Numbered from the stretch's first letter, positions 32,431 to 41,577 are shown. The stretch is 64,000 nt of DNA from Streptomyces sp. NBC_00654 (GCF_026341775.1 NZ_JAPEOB010000001.1:248001-312000), one strand, 5' to 3'. Notes: generated by a model not told the origin, from the letters alone. A program made the numbers and translations.

Positions 32431-34103
32431 CCGCCCGCGGCCCCGGGGCCGGTGGCAGCTCCCCCGACGTCTCTCCGGAGACGGACGAGGAGGAGCGAGC
32501 CGTGGAACAGGCCCTGGCGCTGGTCGCCCACCAGGCCCACGAAGCGCCCCGCCCCTCGAACCCGGCCCAGTCGCCCGGCAGGCACCGGGGCCGGACCTCC
32601 GCCCAGTCACCGGGCCATGCCTCCGTCCAGTCCCCGGGCCGGCACCCCGCGCAGTCCCCGGGCTCTCCGGCCCACGCCCCCGCCCCGGCCCCGGCTTCTT
32701 CCCTGTATCCCTCCCTCTCGCCGGATCCCTCTCCCTCTCCCTCTCCCTCTCCCTCTCCCTCTACCTCTACCTCTACCTTCCCGGCGTCGGCCTCCGGTGC
32801 CGCGGCCGGAGGCCAGGCCGCCTCTGCCGGGGACCAGGCCGCCTCCGCCCGCCGCCCTCATACGCACAGGGCCGGAGACACCCCCTGGGACCAGGCCCGG
32901 AGCATCGCCGCTCGTGCCGGGCGGACCTCACCCGTGGCCGCGCTGCGGGTCCCCCTCGACCGGGCCCTGGGGCACGTACTCGCCGAGGTGCTCGGCGCAC
33001 TCACCGACCTGCCGTCCTTCGACACGTCGGCCATGGACGGCTGGGCCGTCGCGGGGCCGGGGCCATGGGGCTTCCGGAAGGACGAGGGGCTGCTCGCCGG
33101 ACGCGGTGCGCCCGCGCCGCTGCCCGACGGCCGGGCGGTACGGATCGCCACCGGTGCGCGTATCCCGGCCGACGCCACGGCCGTCATCCGCAGCGAGCAC
33201 GCCCACGCCGACGAGGTGAAGGGGCTTCTGCACGCCCGGCGGGACGTCGTTCCGGGACAGGACATCAGGCCCCGGGGGCAGGAGTGCCGGTCCGGGGACC
33301 AACTGCTGCCCGCCGGAACGCTGGTGACCCCGGCAGTGCTCGGCCTCGCCGCTGCGGCCGGGTACGACGCGCTGGCCGCTGTGGCCAGACCGAGCGTCGA
33401 CGTCCTCGTTCTCGGCGACGAACTGCTCACCGCGGGCCTCCCGCACGACGGGCTGATCCGTGACGCGCTCGGCCCCATGCTCGGCCCCTGGCTCCGTGCG
33501 GCGGGAGCCGAGGTGTCCGAACCCCGCCGTCTCGGGGACGACGCGAACGCCCTGCGCCAGGCCCTGACCACGTCACGGGCCGACCTGATCATCACGACCG
33601 GCGGTACCGCGGCGGGACCGGTCGACCACGTCCACCCGGTCCTCGCCGAGATCGGCGCCGAGCTGCTGGTCGACGGGGTCGCCGTGCGCCCCGGCCATCC
33701 GATGCTGCTGGCTCGGCTGCCATCGGACGGGCCCTACCTGGTCGGCCTTCCCGGCAATCCACTGGCAGCCGTCTCGGGCCTGCTCACGCTCGCCGAGCCG
33801 CTGCTCGGAGGGATCGCGGGCAGGCTGTCCCAGGAGCCGTACCGGGCACTCGTCCATGCCGAGGTGAACGGGAACCCGCATGACACCCGGCTCGTCCCCG
33901 TGGTCCATCGCGTCGGCCGTGCGGGCGGCCGGGACTACGTCGTACCCCTGCACTACAACGGTCCGGCGATGCTGCGCGGGGTCGCCGGGGCGGACGGGCT
34001 GGCCGTTGTGCCACCGGGCGGGGTACGGTCCGGCACCGAGGTGGACATCCTCGATCTACCGTGGGCCTCGGCGACGCCGTGGACGGAAGGGTGTTTCACG
34101 TGA
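32427..34103 (+). CDS. moeA: Molybdopterin molybdenumtransferase MoeA with long disordered N-terminus
   Basis: 558 residues versus about 400 for typical MoeA, which inserts molybdate into adenylated molybdopterin. The MoeA core starts near residue 150: L-D-R-A-L-G-H-V-L-A-E, F-D-T-S-A-M-D-G-W-A-V, R-I-A-T-G-A-R-I-P, then the MogA-like domain with T-T-G-G-T-A-A-G and L-P-G-N-P-L-A-A. The first ~150 residues are low complexity, with Q-S-P-G repeats and a (Pro-Ser)n then (Thr-Ser)n run from a hexanucleotide repeat. ATG overlaps the mobA stop. A parS site spans its stop codon. Confidence 0.9.
   Translation: MTARGPGAGGSSPDVSPETDEEERAVEQALALVAHQAHEAPRPSNPAQSPGRHRGRTSAQSPGHASVQSPGRHPAQSPGSPAHAPAPAPASSLYPSLSPDPSPSPSPSPSPSTSTSTFPASASGAAAGGQAASAGDQAASARRPHTHRAGDTPWDQARSIAARAGRTSPVAALRVPLDRALGHVLAEVLGALTDLPSFDTSAMDGWAVAGPGPWGFRKDEGLLAGRGAPAPLPDGRAVRIATGARIPADATAVIRSEHAHADEVKGLLHARRDVVPGQDIRPRGQECRSGDQLLPAGTLVTPAVLGLAAAAGYDALAAVARPSVDVLVLGDELLTAGLPHDGLIRDALGPMLGPWLRAAGAEVSEPRRLGDDANALRQALTTSRADLIITTGGTAAGPVDHVHPVLAEIGAELLVDGVAVRPGHPMLLARLPSDGPYLVGLPGNPLAAVSGLLTLAEPLLGGIAGRLSQEPYRALVHAEVNGNPHDTRLVPVVHRVGRAGGRDYVVPLHYNGPAMLRGVAGADGLAVVPPGGVRSGTEVDILDLPWASATPWTEGCFT
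32727..32774 (+). repeat. Hexanucleotide microsatellite within moeA
   Basis: Six copies of CCCTCT then two of ACCTCT, in frame, giving (Pro-Ser)6-(Thr-Ser)2. Copy number changes would keep the frame. Confidence 0.9.
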
Positions 34104-34106
34104 AAC
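34093..34106. other. parS: parS (ParB-binding site) spanning a gene junction
   Basis: GTTTCACGTGAAAC, exact Streptomyces parS. Its central GTGA contains the GTG start of the channel gene (34100) and the TGA stop of moeA (34101-34103), so it is fully inside coding sequence. Confidence 0.92.
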
Positions 34107-35203
34107 TTCCCGGCCAGGACGCGATGGCCAGGCGCGCCGAGGAGCATGTCGTACCCACCCGGGTGATGCTCCCGCGCAGGGTCGTCGACAGACCGGCGCG
34201 GCAGGTCGCCAAGCGGCTGATGATGGCGTTGATGGTGCTGGCCGCCACGGTGTTCATCGTCTGGGTCGACCGTGACGGCTACAACGACAGCGCCGACGGC
34301 AAGGTCGATCTGCTGGACGCGGTGTACTACGCGACCGTCACCCTCTCCACCACCGGCTACGGCGACATCACCCCGTACGGGGACGGCGCCCGGCTGACCA
34401 ATGTGGTGCTGGTGACACCGCTGCGCGTGCTCTTCCTGATCATCCTGGTCGGCACCACTCTTGAGGTCCTCACGGAACGGACCCGGGAGGACTTCCGGCT
34501 GAAGCGTTGGAGATCCAACTTGCGTGACCACACCGTCGTCGTCGGCTTCGGTACGAAGGGCCGCTCGGCGATCCAGACTCTGTGCACCACCGGCCTGAAG
34601 AAGGACCAGATCGTCATCGTCGACCCGGCGTCGAAGGTGATCGAGGCGGCCAACGCAGAGGGCTTCACCGGTGTTGTCGGCGATGCGACCAGAAGCGATG
34701 TGCTGCTGCGGGCCGAGCTTCACAAGGCCCGGCAGGTCATCATCGCCACCCAGCGGGACGACACGGCGGTCCTGGTCGCGTTGACGGCGCGCCAGCTCAA
34801 CCGCGGGGCGAAGATCGTGGCCGCGGTGCGCGAGGAGGAGAACGCGCCGTTGCTGCGGCAGTCCGGCGCCGATGCGGTGATCACCAGCGCCAGTGCGGCG
34901 GGCAGGCTGCTCGGTCTCTCCGTCCTCAGCCCGAGCGCGGGCACCGTGATGGAGGACCTGATCCAGCAGGGCAGCGGCCTCGACCTCGTCGAGCGGCCGG
35001 TGATAAAGGCCGAGGTGGGCAAGAACGTCCGGGAGACCGATGACCTGGTGGTGAGCGTGCTGCGCGGGCACCGGCTGCTCGGTTACGACGATCCGGCTGC
35101 CAGCCCCCTCCAGCTGACGGACCGGCTGATCACCATCGTGCGGGCGAGTCCGCTCCACACCCCGCCGGCGAACAATCCGCCGTCGGCGCCGCAGCGTCCC
35201 TGA
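34100..35203 (+). CDS. Potassium channel with RCK/TrkA domains
   Basis: 367 residues. Two membrane helices flank the selectivity filter T-T-G-Y-G-D. The cytoplasmic part is an RCK (TrkA-N) Rossmann domain (V-V-V-G-F-G-T-K-G-R-S-A) and a TrkA-C domain, as in MthK-type gated K+ channels. GTG at 34100 overlaps the moeA stop by 4 bp; a start at 34061 would add 13 residues with no known homology. Role: K+ flux or turgor control at the plasma membrane. The final ~20 residues are Pro/Asn-rich. Confidence 0.93.
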   Translation: MKLPGQDAMARRAEEHVVPTRVMLPRRVVDRPARQVAKRLMMALMVLAATVFIVWVDRDGYNDSADGKVDLLDAVYYATVTLSTTGYGDITPYGDGARLTNVVLVTPLRVLFLIILVGTTLEVLTERTREDFRLKRWRSNLRDHTVVVGFGTKGRSAIQTLCTTGLKKDQIVIVDPASKVIEAANAEGFTGVVGDATRSDVLLRAELHKARQVIIATQRDDTAVLVALTARQLNRGAKIVAAVREEENAPLLRQSGADAVITSASAAGRLLGLSVLSPSAGTVMEDLIQQGSGLDLVERPVIKAEVGKNVRETDDLVVSVLRGHRLLGYDDPAASPLQLTDRLITIVRASPLHTPPANNPPSAPQRP

Positions 35204-35212
35204 CCACAGGGC

Positions 35213-35234
35213 CGGCAGGCTGTTCCGCCTGCCG
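35213..35234 (+). terminator. Terminator after the channel gene
   Basis: CGGCAGGC-TGTTCC-GCCTGCCG, 8-bp perfect stem, 10 bp after the stop. Confidence 0.6.
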
Positions 35235-35260
35235 TCACGGGCCTCGTGGGCCGCACGGAG

Positions 35261-35266
35261 TAGCCT
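35261..35266 (+). promoter_or_regulatory. -10 box of a likely leaderless promoter (oxidoreductase gene)
   Basis: TAGCCT, 7 nt, then ATG. No ribosome site precedes the ATG. Confidence 0.5.
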
Positions 35267-35273
35267 CGCCGCC

Positions 35274-36299
35274 ATGCATGCGATCACGATCCCCGAACCC
35301 GGTGGCCCCGAGGCGCTCGTGTGGGCCGAGGTGCCCGATCCCGTACCCGGCGAGGGCGAGGTGCTCGTCGAGGTCGTGTCCAGCGCGGTCAACCGCGCCG
35401 ATGTACTCCAGCGCCAGGGCTTCTACAACCCGCCGCCCGGTGCCTCCCCCTACCCCGGTCTGGAGTGCGCGGGGCGGATCACGGCACTCGGTCCCGGGGG
35501 CGCGGGATGGGCGGTCGGTGACGAGGTGTGCGGACTACTGGCGGGCGGCGGGTACGCGGAGAAGGTGGCCGTACCGGCCGGCCAGCTGCTGCCCGTACCG
35601 GACGGCGTGGACCTGGCGACGGCCGCGGCGCTGCCCGAGGTGACCGCGACGGTCTGGTCCAACGTGTTCATGGTGGCCCACCTGCGGCCCGGCGAGACCT
35701 TGTTGATCCACGGCGGATCCAGCGGCATCGGCACGATGGCCATTCAGCTCGCCAAGGCGGTCGGCGCGCGCGTCGCGGTGACGGCGGGCGGACCGGAGAA
35801 GCTGGCGCGCTGCGCCGAGCTGGGGGCGGACATCCTCATCGACTACCGCGAGCAGGACTTCGTCGAGGAGCTGCGCAGGGCGACCGACGGGGCGGGCGCG
35901 GACGTCATCCTGGACATCGTCGGTGCGAAGTATCTGGACCGGAACGTGAAGGCGCTGGCCGTGAACGGACGGCTCGCGATCATCGGCCTCCAGGGCGGGG
36001 TCAAGGGAGAGCTGAATCTGAGCGCTCTGCTGAACAAGCGGGCGGCCATCACCGCCACCTCCCTGCGGGGCCGGCCGCTCGCCGAGAAGGCCGCGATCGT
36101 CGCCGCCGTGCGCGAACACGTGTGGCCGCTGATCGGTGGCGGCGTCGTCCGGCCGATCGTGGACCGCACGGTGCCGATGGAGGACGCCGCCGAGGCGCAT
36201 CGGGTTCTGGAGTCCAGCGCGCACATCGGGAAGGTGCTCCTGCTCGCTCCCGCGCCCGCGCCCGCCCCCGGGTCCGAGCCCGCTCCCGAGCCCGCCTGA
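35274..36299 (+). CDS. NAD(P)H quinone oxidoreductase (zinc-free MDR family)
   Basis: 341-residue medium-chain reductase of the quinone oxidoreductase/PIG3 type. Motifs: A-V-N-R-A-D-V-L-Q-R-Q-G, Y-P-G-L-E-C-A-G, and the cofactor loop H-G-G-S-S-G-I-G-T-M-A-I-Q-L-A-K. The catalytic zinc ligands of alcohol dehydrogenases are absent. It should reduce quinones or alpha,beta-unsaturated carbonyls with NADPH. The last 15 residues are an A-P-A-P-A-P tail ending P-A-P-E-P-A. Stand-alone unit ended by a strong hairpin at 36379. Confidence 0.92.
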   Translation: MHAITIPEPGGPEALVWAEVPDPVPGEGEVLVEVVSSAVNRADVLQRQGFYNPPPGASPYPGLECAGRITALGPGGAGWAVGDEVCGLLAGGGYAEKVAVPAGQLLPVPDGVDLATAAALPEVTATVWSNVFMVAHLRPGETLLIHGGSSGIGTMAIQLAKAVGARVAVTAGGPEKLARCAELGADILIDYREQDFVEELRRATDGAGADVILDIVGAKYLDRNVKALAVNGRLAIIGLQGGVKGELNLSALLNKRAAITATSLRGRPLAEKAAIVAAVREHVWPLIGGGVVRPIVDRTVPMEDAAEAHRVLESSAHIGKVLLLAPAPAPAPGSEPAPEPA

Positions 36300-36378
36300 T
36301 GCGTAGGTGCGCGAGTACTCCTCGTGACGAGTCTTCGCAGGGCTGAGGCGACCCGGGCCCGGCGCCGCCGGCACACGG

Positions 36379-36416
36379 CCGGGCCCGGCACACAGCGATG
36401 TGTGTGCCGGGCCCGG
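36379..36416. terminator. Strong bidirectional terminator
   Basis: CCGGGCCCGGCACACA and TGTGTGCCGGGCCCGG form a perfect 16-bp stem with a GCGATG loop, between the convergent oxidoreductase and bpa genes. Confidence 0.85.
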
Positions 36417-36450
36417 TCCGTTCCGTACTGATCGGCTCCTGGCCGGCGGT

Positions 36451-36999
36451 TTACAGGTACGGGCCGGAGCGGATCGCTCCGTGCGGGTCCCCGCTGCCGT
36501 CCTCGTCCTCGTGGCCCGTGCCGGGCGGCAGGGCGCGGCGCATCTGCTCCAGCTGGGCGCGGGCCGCCATCTGCTGAGCGAACAGAGCGGTCTGGATGCC
36601 GTGGAAGAGGCCCTCCAGCCAGCCCACCAACTGGGCCTGCGCGATCCTCAGCTCCGCCTCCGAGGGGATCGACTCCTCGGTGAACGGCAGCGAGAGGCGT
36701 TCCAGCTCCTCCACCAGCTCCGGAGCCAGCCCGTCCTCCAGCTCCTTCACGGAGCTGGCGTGGATCTCCTTGAGCCTGACCCGGCTCGCCTCGTCGAGAG
36801 GAGCCGCCCTGACCTCCTCCAGGAGTTGCTTGATCATGCTGCCGATGCGCATGACCTTCGCGGGCTGCTCGACCATTTCCGTCACCGGGACCTCGCGCGA
36901 CTCGTCGTCACCGGCACCGCCGCCGATAGCCATTCCGTCCTGTCCCACCACGAGGACCTGGGGGTGCTCCTGCGACCGGTCATTCCTCGGCATCTCCAT
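36451..36999 (-). CDS. bpa: Bacterial proteasome activator (Bpa/PafE)
   Basis: 182 residues of the DUF2587 family. A helical core (K-V-M-R-I-G-S-M-I-K-Q-L-L-E-E-V, then E-L-R-I-A-Q-A-Q-L-V-G-W-L-E-G-L-F-H-G-I-Q) would form the dodecameric ring. The C-terminus S-G-P-Y-L fits the HbYX-type tail that opens the 20S gate. It delivers unfolded proteins to the proteasome without ATP. The start is uncertain: ATG at 36999, 36993 or 37008; I choose 36999. No proteasome gene is nearby, as usual for bpa. Confidence 0.9.
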   Translation of the reverse strand: MEMPRNDRSQEHPQVLVVGQDGMAIGGGAGDDESREVPVTEMVEQPAKVMRIGSMIKQLLEEVRAAPLDEASRVRLKEIHASSVKELEDGLAPELVEELERLSLPFTEESIPSEAELRIAQAQLVGWLEGLFHGIQTALFAQQMAARAQLEQMRRALPPGTGHEDEDGSGDPHGAIRSGPYL

Positions 37000-37121
37000 G
37001 GGGCCCATTGTCTCGCACACATGCGGTACACCACCCTGGTGCCCCCGGGAAAGCATGATCCACCCTCCCCGAGGGCGCCGGGTCGGCCGGTCGGCCGGTC
37101 AGCGGTCGGCCCGTGAACCGC

Positions 37122-39977
37122 TCACCCCGCCCGCCGGGACAGCGTCAGCCGTGACCGGGTGAGACCGGCGGCCAGCAGCCCGGCCAGCACGGGTACGACC
37201 ACCGCGAGCAGCCCGATCGTGAGCCAGGGCAGCACGATCGGTGTGTACGCGGAGTTCATCGGCTCCAGGCGCATCTGCCGCATCGCGTCGCGCAGGTCGA
37301 TCAGCCGCAGTGCGACCGCGGGCACGATGCCCGCCGCCGTACCGAGCAGCACCCCGGTGAGCGCGACCACCACGCACTGGAACCCCGAGAGCGAGCGCCG
37401 TACGCCCGGAGCCGCGCCGACCGCCGCGAGGGTGGTCAGGTCGGCCTCCGCGTCGGCCTTGGCCAGGCCGGTGGTGATGGCCGCCGCACCCAGGGTCACC
37501 ACGCCCGCGAACAGGGCGAGGATCAGCAGGACCGCGTCCTCCTGGCTGGACGAACCGTTCTCCGTGATGACGTGGGCGCTGCCGCCGGCCTGGTCGATCG
37601 CCGCCGAGGTCGCCTGTTTCTCCGCCTCCGTCGGAGGGCGGGTGGTCGTGTACACGCTTGCGTGGATCTGCGTATGCAGACCGAGCCGCTCCGCGGTCGG
37701 CTGCGGCATGATCATGCGGATGCCGGGCGTCGCGGTGTACTTCGCGGGCGCGACGTACACCTTCAGCCGGTCCGTGGTGGTCCGGGCCTTGCCGGGGTGC
37801 GGTGCGCGGTTCTTCTTGTCGCGGGGGTTGTATGTGTGGACGGCCTTGAGGGTGACCTCACCGTTCTTCGCGTAGGCCGGGTTCAGCAGGACGGGAGTGC
37901 CCGCCTTCAGGGCCTTGGCGGCCGCGGGGTCGTCGAGCTTGACGTACGCGCTGAGCAGCGAGGCGTCACCGGTGACGATCTTGTTGGTGTCGGTCCCGAA
38001 GGACGTCAGGCTCATGTACTCGTCCATGCAGGCGGGGGAGTTCGTCAGCCGTTTGTGCTCCTCGGCGGAGAGCCGTGCGGCGAGCTCCTTGGCGCCCCGG
38101 CCCTTCAGGGGGCAGGTGTGGCCCTTGCCGGTGGGCTTGACCAGTTCGAGGCTGCCACAGCCGTTCTCCTCCTCGTAGTAGACGTAGCAGTCGCTGCCCG
38201 CCCAGACCCGTCCGACGTCGGAGCGGCCACCGCTGACGGGCATGTTCCGCTCGACGGCCGCCCGCGCGCCCGGGAGCTTCCTGGCCGCGGACGGGTCCTC
38301 GGCGACGAGCGCGGAGGTGCCCTTGGTGAGGACCGGGGAGTAGTCGTAGTCCTGTTCGGCCATGGCGCTGGAGGCGTACGTGGCGACGGCGACCGTGCCG
38401 GCCACGGCGGCCATCACAGCGGCGACGGCGGGCGCGGTACGTCCCCGGTTGCGTGCCGCGTCACGGAGCGCCATGCGCGGTGTGAGCGGGAGCCTGCGGC
38501 CGAGCCGGCCGAGGAAACCGATGATCACCGGGATGCAGGCGAGCACGCCCAGTTCGGCGATGACCGAGCCACCGGCGACCAGGGGGGTCTCACCGCTGAC
38601 ACCCCCGTAGACGGCGATGGCGACACCGCCCGCCAGCGTGAGGGAGCCGAGGACGGGCAGTACGCGGGAGCTCCGGCGGGTGCCGCGACGGCCGGTGAGC
38701 GATTCCAGGATCGACTGGCGGCCGGCCACCACGGCCGGGACGAGAGCCGCGAGGACGCCGGTCACCAGGCCGAGCAGGGCGATCGCCAGGAGTTCCGCGG
38801 GGCGCAGGGTCAGGCCGCCGAAGCGGTTACCGGTGTAGCCCTCGATCAGCGGGCGGAACACCAGGGTCAGGCCGAGTCCGAGCAGCACGCCGAGCACGGT
38901 GCCGGCACCGCCGAGCACGACACCACCGGCGAGCACGACGGCCCGTACCTGACTCCGGTCGCCGCCGCACGCACCGACGAGGCCGAGCTGCCTGCGCGAC
39001 CGGCGCGCGCCGACGGCGAACGCGGGCCCGGCGAGCAGCACGATCTCCAGGACCGTCATGGCCACGACGGTGATGACGGCCGTGCTCATGACCAGCCCGC
39101 CGTCGTCTCTTCCGCTCATCTGCGAGGCCAACGGGATCTCGGAGTCCGGCGGGGGGTCGAGGACGAGCCGGCGGGACAGCACCAGGACGCCCTTCTCGTT
39201 GGCGGCGAGCACGTCGGGCCAGGTCACCCCGGCGCCCTTCGGGCCCTGGACCAGCCACTCCGTCCTGTTTGGGTTGGGCGGGAGGATCCTGTCGTCGCGG
39301 TCGGCCGCGGCTTTCCAGGGGGCGATGACGGCGCCCGGATCGGCGTACAGGGCCTGCTTGCCCAGCGCGTCGGGGAGTTCCACGGAACCGGTGACGGTGT
39401 ACGCCAGGTCGGGGCCGCGCACGGTGAGGCGGGAGCCGATGTGGAGGCCGGACGACTTCAGGAACGCCTCGGTGACGGCGATCTCACCCTTGCCGTGCGG
39501 GAACGCGCCGTCGACCAGTTCGATCCTGCCGCGGAGCATCCGGTCCGCGGTGCGCAGTTCGGTGATCTCGGTGTTCGTGATGCCGTGGGCGGTCGTGACG
39601 GAGGCGGGTACGGACCGTTCGGTGAGGAACCGTGAGCCCTTCGGGAACGTGGCCGGTACATCCACCGGCTTCCGCTCCTCGCCCTGCCGCGGTCCGGCCG
39701 CCTCGTCGCCACTGCGCCACGCGCTCTGGTCGGGCACCTGCTGGATGGGCACCCTCCCCAGGCCGGGGTCGCTGTACTGGGCGTCCGCCGCGCCCATGAC
39801 GGCCGTCAGTTCCTCGGCCCTGGTCGGGGTGGCGCTGCGGTACGTGACATCGGCGGCCGTGACGCCGAGGACGGGAAGGGCGATCATCGCGACCACCAGG
39901 GCGCTGCGGCCCTTGGCCCGCATCGCGTCGCGCCGGGCGATACGGAGGGCGGCGCGCCATCCGGAGAAGAGGCTCAC
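37122..39977 (-). CDS. FtsX/MacB-type ABC transporter permease
   Basis: 951-residue permease with two FtsX domains. An N-terminal helix (A-L-R-I-A-R-R-D-A-M-R-A-K-G-R) precedes a large external domain. Helix blocks follow near residues 300-450 (with a V-A-M-T-V-L-E-I-V-L-L-A-G segment), 480-540 and 850-945 (L-A-A-G-L-T-R-S-R). This is the layout of Streptomyces exporters that move peptides, lipids or drugs. Stop at 37122; start overlaps the ATPase stop (ATGA). Substrate unknown. Confidence 0.9.
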   Translation of the reverse strand: MSLFSGWRAALRIARRDAMRAKGRSALVVAMIALPVLGVTAADVTYRSATPTRAEELTAVMGAADAQYSDPGLGRVPIQQVPDQSAWRSGDEAAGPRQGEERKPVDVPATFPKGSRFLTERSVPASVTTAHGITNTEITELRTADRMLRGRIELVDGAFPHGKGEIAVTEAFLKSSGLHIGSRLTVRGPDLAYTVTGSVELPDALGKQALYADPGAVIAPWKAAADRDDRILPPNPNRTEWLVQGPKGAGVTWPDVLAANEKGVLVLSRRLVLDPPPDSEIPLASQMSGRDDGGLVMSTAVITVVAMTVLEIVLLAGPAFAVGARRSRRQLGLVGACGGDRSQVRAVVLAGGVVLGGAGTVLGVLLGLGLTLVFRPLIEGYTGNRFGGLTLRPAELLAIALLGLVTGVLAALVPAVVAGRQSILESLTGRRGTRRSSRVLPVLGSLTLAGGVAIAVYGGVSGETPLVAGGSVIAELGVLACIPVIIGFLGRLGRRLPLTPRMALRDAARNRGRTAPAVAAVMAAVAGTVAVATYASSAMAEQDYDYSPVLTKGTSALVAEDPSAARKLPGARAAVERNMPVSGGRSDVGRVWAGSDCYVYYEEENGCGSLELVKPTGKGHTCPLKGRGAKELAARLSAEEHKRLTNSPACMDEYMSLTSFGTDTNKIVTGDASLLSAYVKLDDPAAAKALKAGTPVLLNPAYAKNGEVTLKAVHTYNPRDKKNRAPHPGKARTTTDRLKVYVAPAKYTATPGIRMIMPQPTAERLGLHTQIHASVYTTTRPPTEAEKQATSAAIDQAGGSAHVITENGSSSQEDAVLLILALFAGVVTLGAAAITTGLAKADAEADLTTLAAVGAAPGVRRSLSGFQCVVVALTGVLLGTAAGIVPAVALRLIDLRDAMRQMRLEPMNSAYTPIVLPWLTIGLLAVVVPVLAGLLAAGLTRSRLTLSRRAG

Positions 39978-40738
39978 TCGGCGGCCTCGGCGACGAGCAG
40001 GGAGTCGGCCCCGGAGGACAGTGTCTGGTCGACGATCGAGCCGTCCCGGAGGAACACGACCCGGTCGGCCCAGGCGGCGTAACGGGGCTCATGGGTCACC
40101 ATCACCCCTGCCGCACCCTCGTCGCAGCGCTTGCGCAACAGGGCCAGGACGGCCTCGCCGGTCTCGGAGTCGAGCGCCCCGGTCGGCTCGTCGGCCAGCA
40201 CCAGGCGCCGGTCCCCGACGAGGGCGCGGGCGATGGCGACGCGCTGTTGCTGGCCGCCGGACATCTCGTCCGGGAAGCGGTCGGCGATCTCGGCGAGGTT
40301 CATCTCGGCCAGCGCCGCGAGGGCTTCCCTGCGGGCCTTGCGCAGCGGGATTCCGTCGAGTTCGCGGGGCAGGGCGATGTTCTCGGCGGCGGTGAGGGCC
40401 GGTATCAGGTTGTAGTCCTGGAAGACGTAGCCGACGCTGCGGCGGCGCAGAGCGGCCATGCCCTTGCGGCCGAGGGCGGCGATGTCCTGGCCCTCGATGA
40501 CGACCTGGCCGCCGGTGGCGGTGTCGAGGCCTCCGGCCAGGGTCAGCAGGGTGGACTTGCCGGAACCGGACGGGCCCATCACGGCGACCAGTTCGCCCGT
40601 GCGCACGGAGAGGTTGACGCCGCGCAGGGCGTGCACCTCGGCGATGCCGGAACCGTGTGTGCGGGTCAGTTTCCGCAGTTCGAGAACGGGCTCGTCCACG
40701 GGCAGGCCGGTGGACGGAGAAGGGGCGGGCGAGGACAT
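39974..40738 (-). CDS. ABC transporter ATP-binding protein (MacB/LolD type)
   Basis: 254-residue ATPase. Walker [11 protein letters not shown]-loop F-Q-D-Y-N-L-I-P; signature [15 protein letters not shown]; Walker [14 protein letters not shown]. It energises the downstream FtsX-type permease. The D-loop and H-loop (V-M-V-T-H-E) are intact. It is encoded 190 bp downstream of a PadR repressor on the same strand, so the trio is probably one regulated unit. Confidence 0.95.
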   Translation of the reverse strand: MSSPAPSPSTGLPVDEPVLELRKLTRTHGSGIAEVHALRGVNLSVRTGELVAVMGPSGSGKSTLLTLAGGLDTATGGQVVIEGQDIAALGRKGMAALRRRSVGYVFQDYNLIPALTAAENIALPRELDGIPLRKARREALAALAEMNLAEIADRFPDEMSGGQQQRVAIARALVGDRRLVLADEPTGALDSETGEAVLALLRKRCDEGAAGVMVTHEPRYAAWADRVVFLRDGSIVDQTLSSGADSLLVAEAAE

Positions 40739-40879
40739 GGTGGGTTGTTCCCCCTAGGAACGCTCGGAGCAGGTCGTGCAGAGTCGTGCATGGGCAGGGC
40801 CGCCCGCAGGCCGTGGCAGGGCCCGGCAGGCCGCGGGGCGAGCCGGGCGGGGCAGGGGCGGGGCAGGGGCAGGACGGCC

Positions 40880-40930
40880 GGCAGTGGTTCCGGTCCCGCG
40901 CCCGGCAGGTGGGCGGCAGTGGTTCCGGTC
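40880..40930. repeat. Direct repeat at the end of the PadR gene
   Basis: GGCAGTGGTTCCGGTC occurs at 40880-40895 and 40915-40930, the second copy overlapping the PadR stop codon. The region between PadR and the ATPase also has GGGGCAGGGGC-type short repeats (about 40855-40875). No other gene is seen in 40739-40928. Confidence 0.6.
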
Positions 40931-41552
40931 AGCGGCGGGTACGCGGGCGGGCGGCCGGGAAGCGCGCCGGGGCGCGGGTGGCGGCCGTACCGGACTCGGC
41001 CGCCGGCTCGGTGGCGGCGGCCTCGGCGAGGCGGACGAGCCGGGCCTCGCAGTGGTCCAGCCACCGGGCCTCGGCCTCGGCCTGGAAGATCAGCTGCTCC
41101 ACCACGAGGAGCCAGGCGACCTCGTCACGGTTGGCCGGGACATCGGCGAGGGCCTGCGCCTTCAGCCGGGTGTAGTCCTGCATCGCCTTCAGGGTGTGGT
41201 GGCGCTGGGACTGGATGACGTGCCGGATGTCGACGCCCGGGGCGCCCACGGCCATCGCGAGCTTGATCGCCAGCTCGTCACGGGGCGGGCTGCTGCGGTC
41301 CACCGGCGTCTCGAACCAGCTGTGCAGCTCGGCGCGGCCGTCGTCGGTGATCGTGTACAGGTCGTGGCCCGCGTCGTCGGCGCCGTCCTGCGCGACCATG
41401 CCGTCGCGCTCCAGGCGGCTGAGCGTCGTATAGACCTGGCCGACGTTCAGGGGCCAGGTGGAACCAGTGCGGGACTCGAATTCGGTGCGGAGCTGGGAGC
41501 CGTACCGAGGCCCGCGCTCCAGGAGGGCGAGAAGCCCGTGACGGATCGACAT
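40929..41552 (-). CDS. PadR-family transcriptional regulator
   Basis: 207 residues. N-terminal PadR winged helix: I-R-H-G-L-L-A-L-L-E-R-G-P-R-Y-G-S-Q-L, then N-V-G-Q-V-Y-T-T-L-S-R-L-E-R-D-G-M-V. The C-terminal helical domain has W-L-L-V-V-E-Q-L-I-F-Q-A-E. The tail is Ala/Arg-rich. I choose the ATG at 41552; the frame to 41588 would read through the operator. The start codon lies inside a 30-bp palindrome, so the protein probably represses its own gene and the ABC exporter. Confidence 0.9.
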   Translation of the reverse strand: MSIRHGLLALLERGPRYGSQLRTEFESRTGSTWPLNVGQVYTTLSRLERDGMVAQDGADDAGHDLYTITDDGRAELHSWFETPVDRSSPPRDELAIKLAMAVGAPGVDIRHVIQSQRHHTLKAMQDYTRLKAQALADVPANRDEVAWLLVVEQLIFQAEAEARWLDHCEARLVRLAEAAATEPAAESGTAATRAPARFPAARPRTRR

Positions 41553-41577
41553 ACTCAGTATGTATACCGAGTATGTC
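41548..41577. promoter_or_regulatory. PadR operator overlapping its own start codon
   Basis: A 30-bp inverted repeat: GACATACTC then a mismatched pair, GTAT, a short centre, and the mirror ending GAGTATGTC. The ATG of padR is read from the CAT at 41550-41552 within the left arm. Confidence 0.75.
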
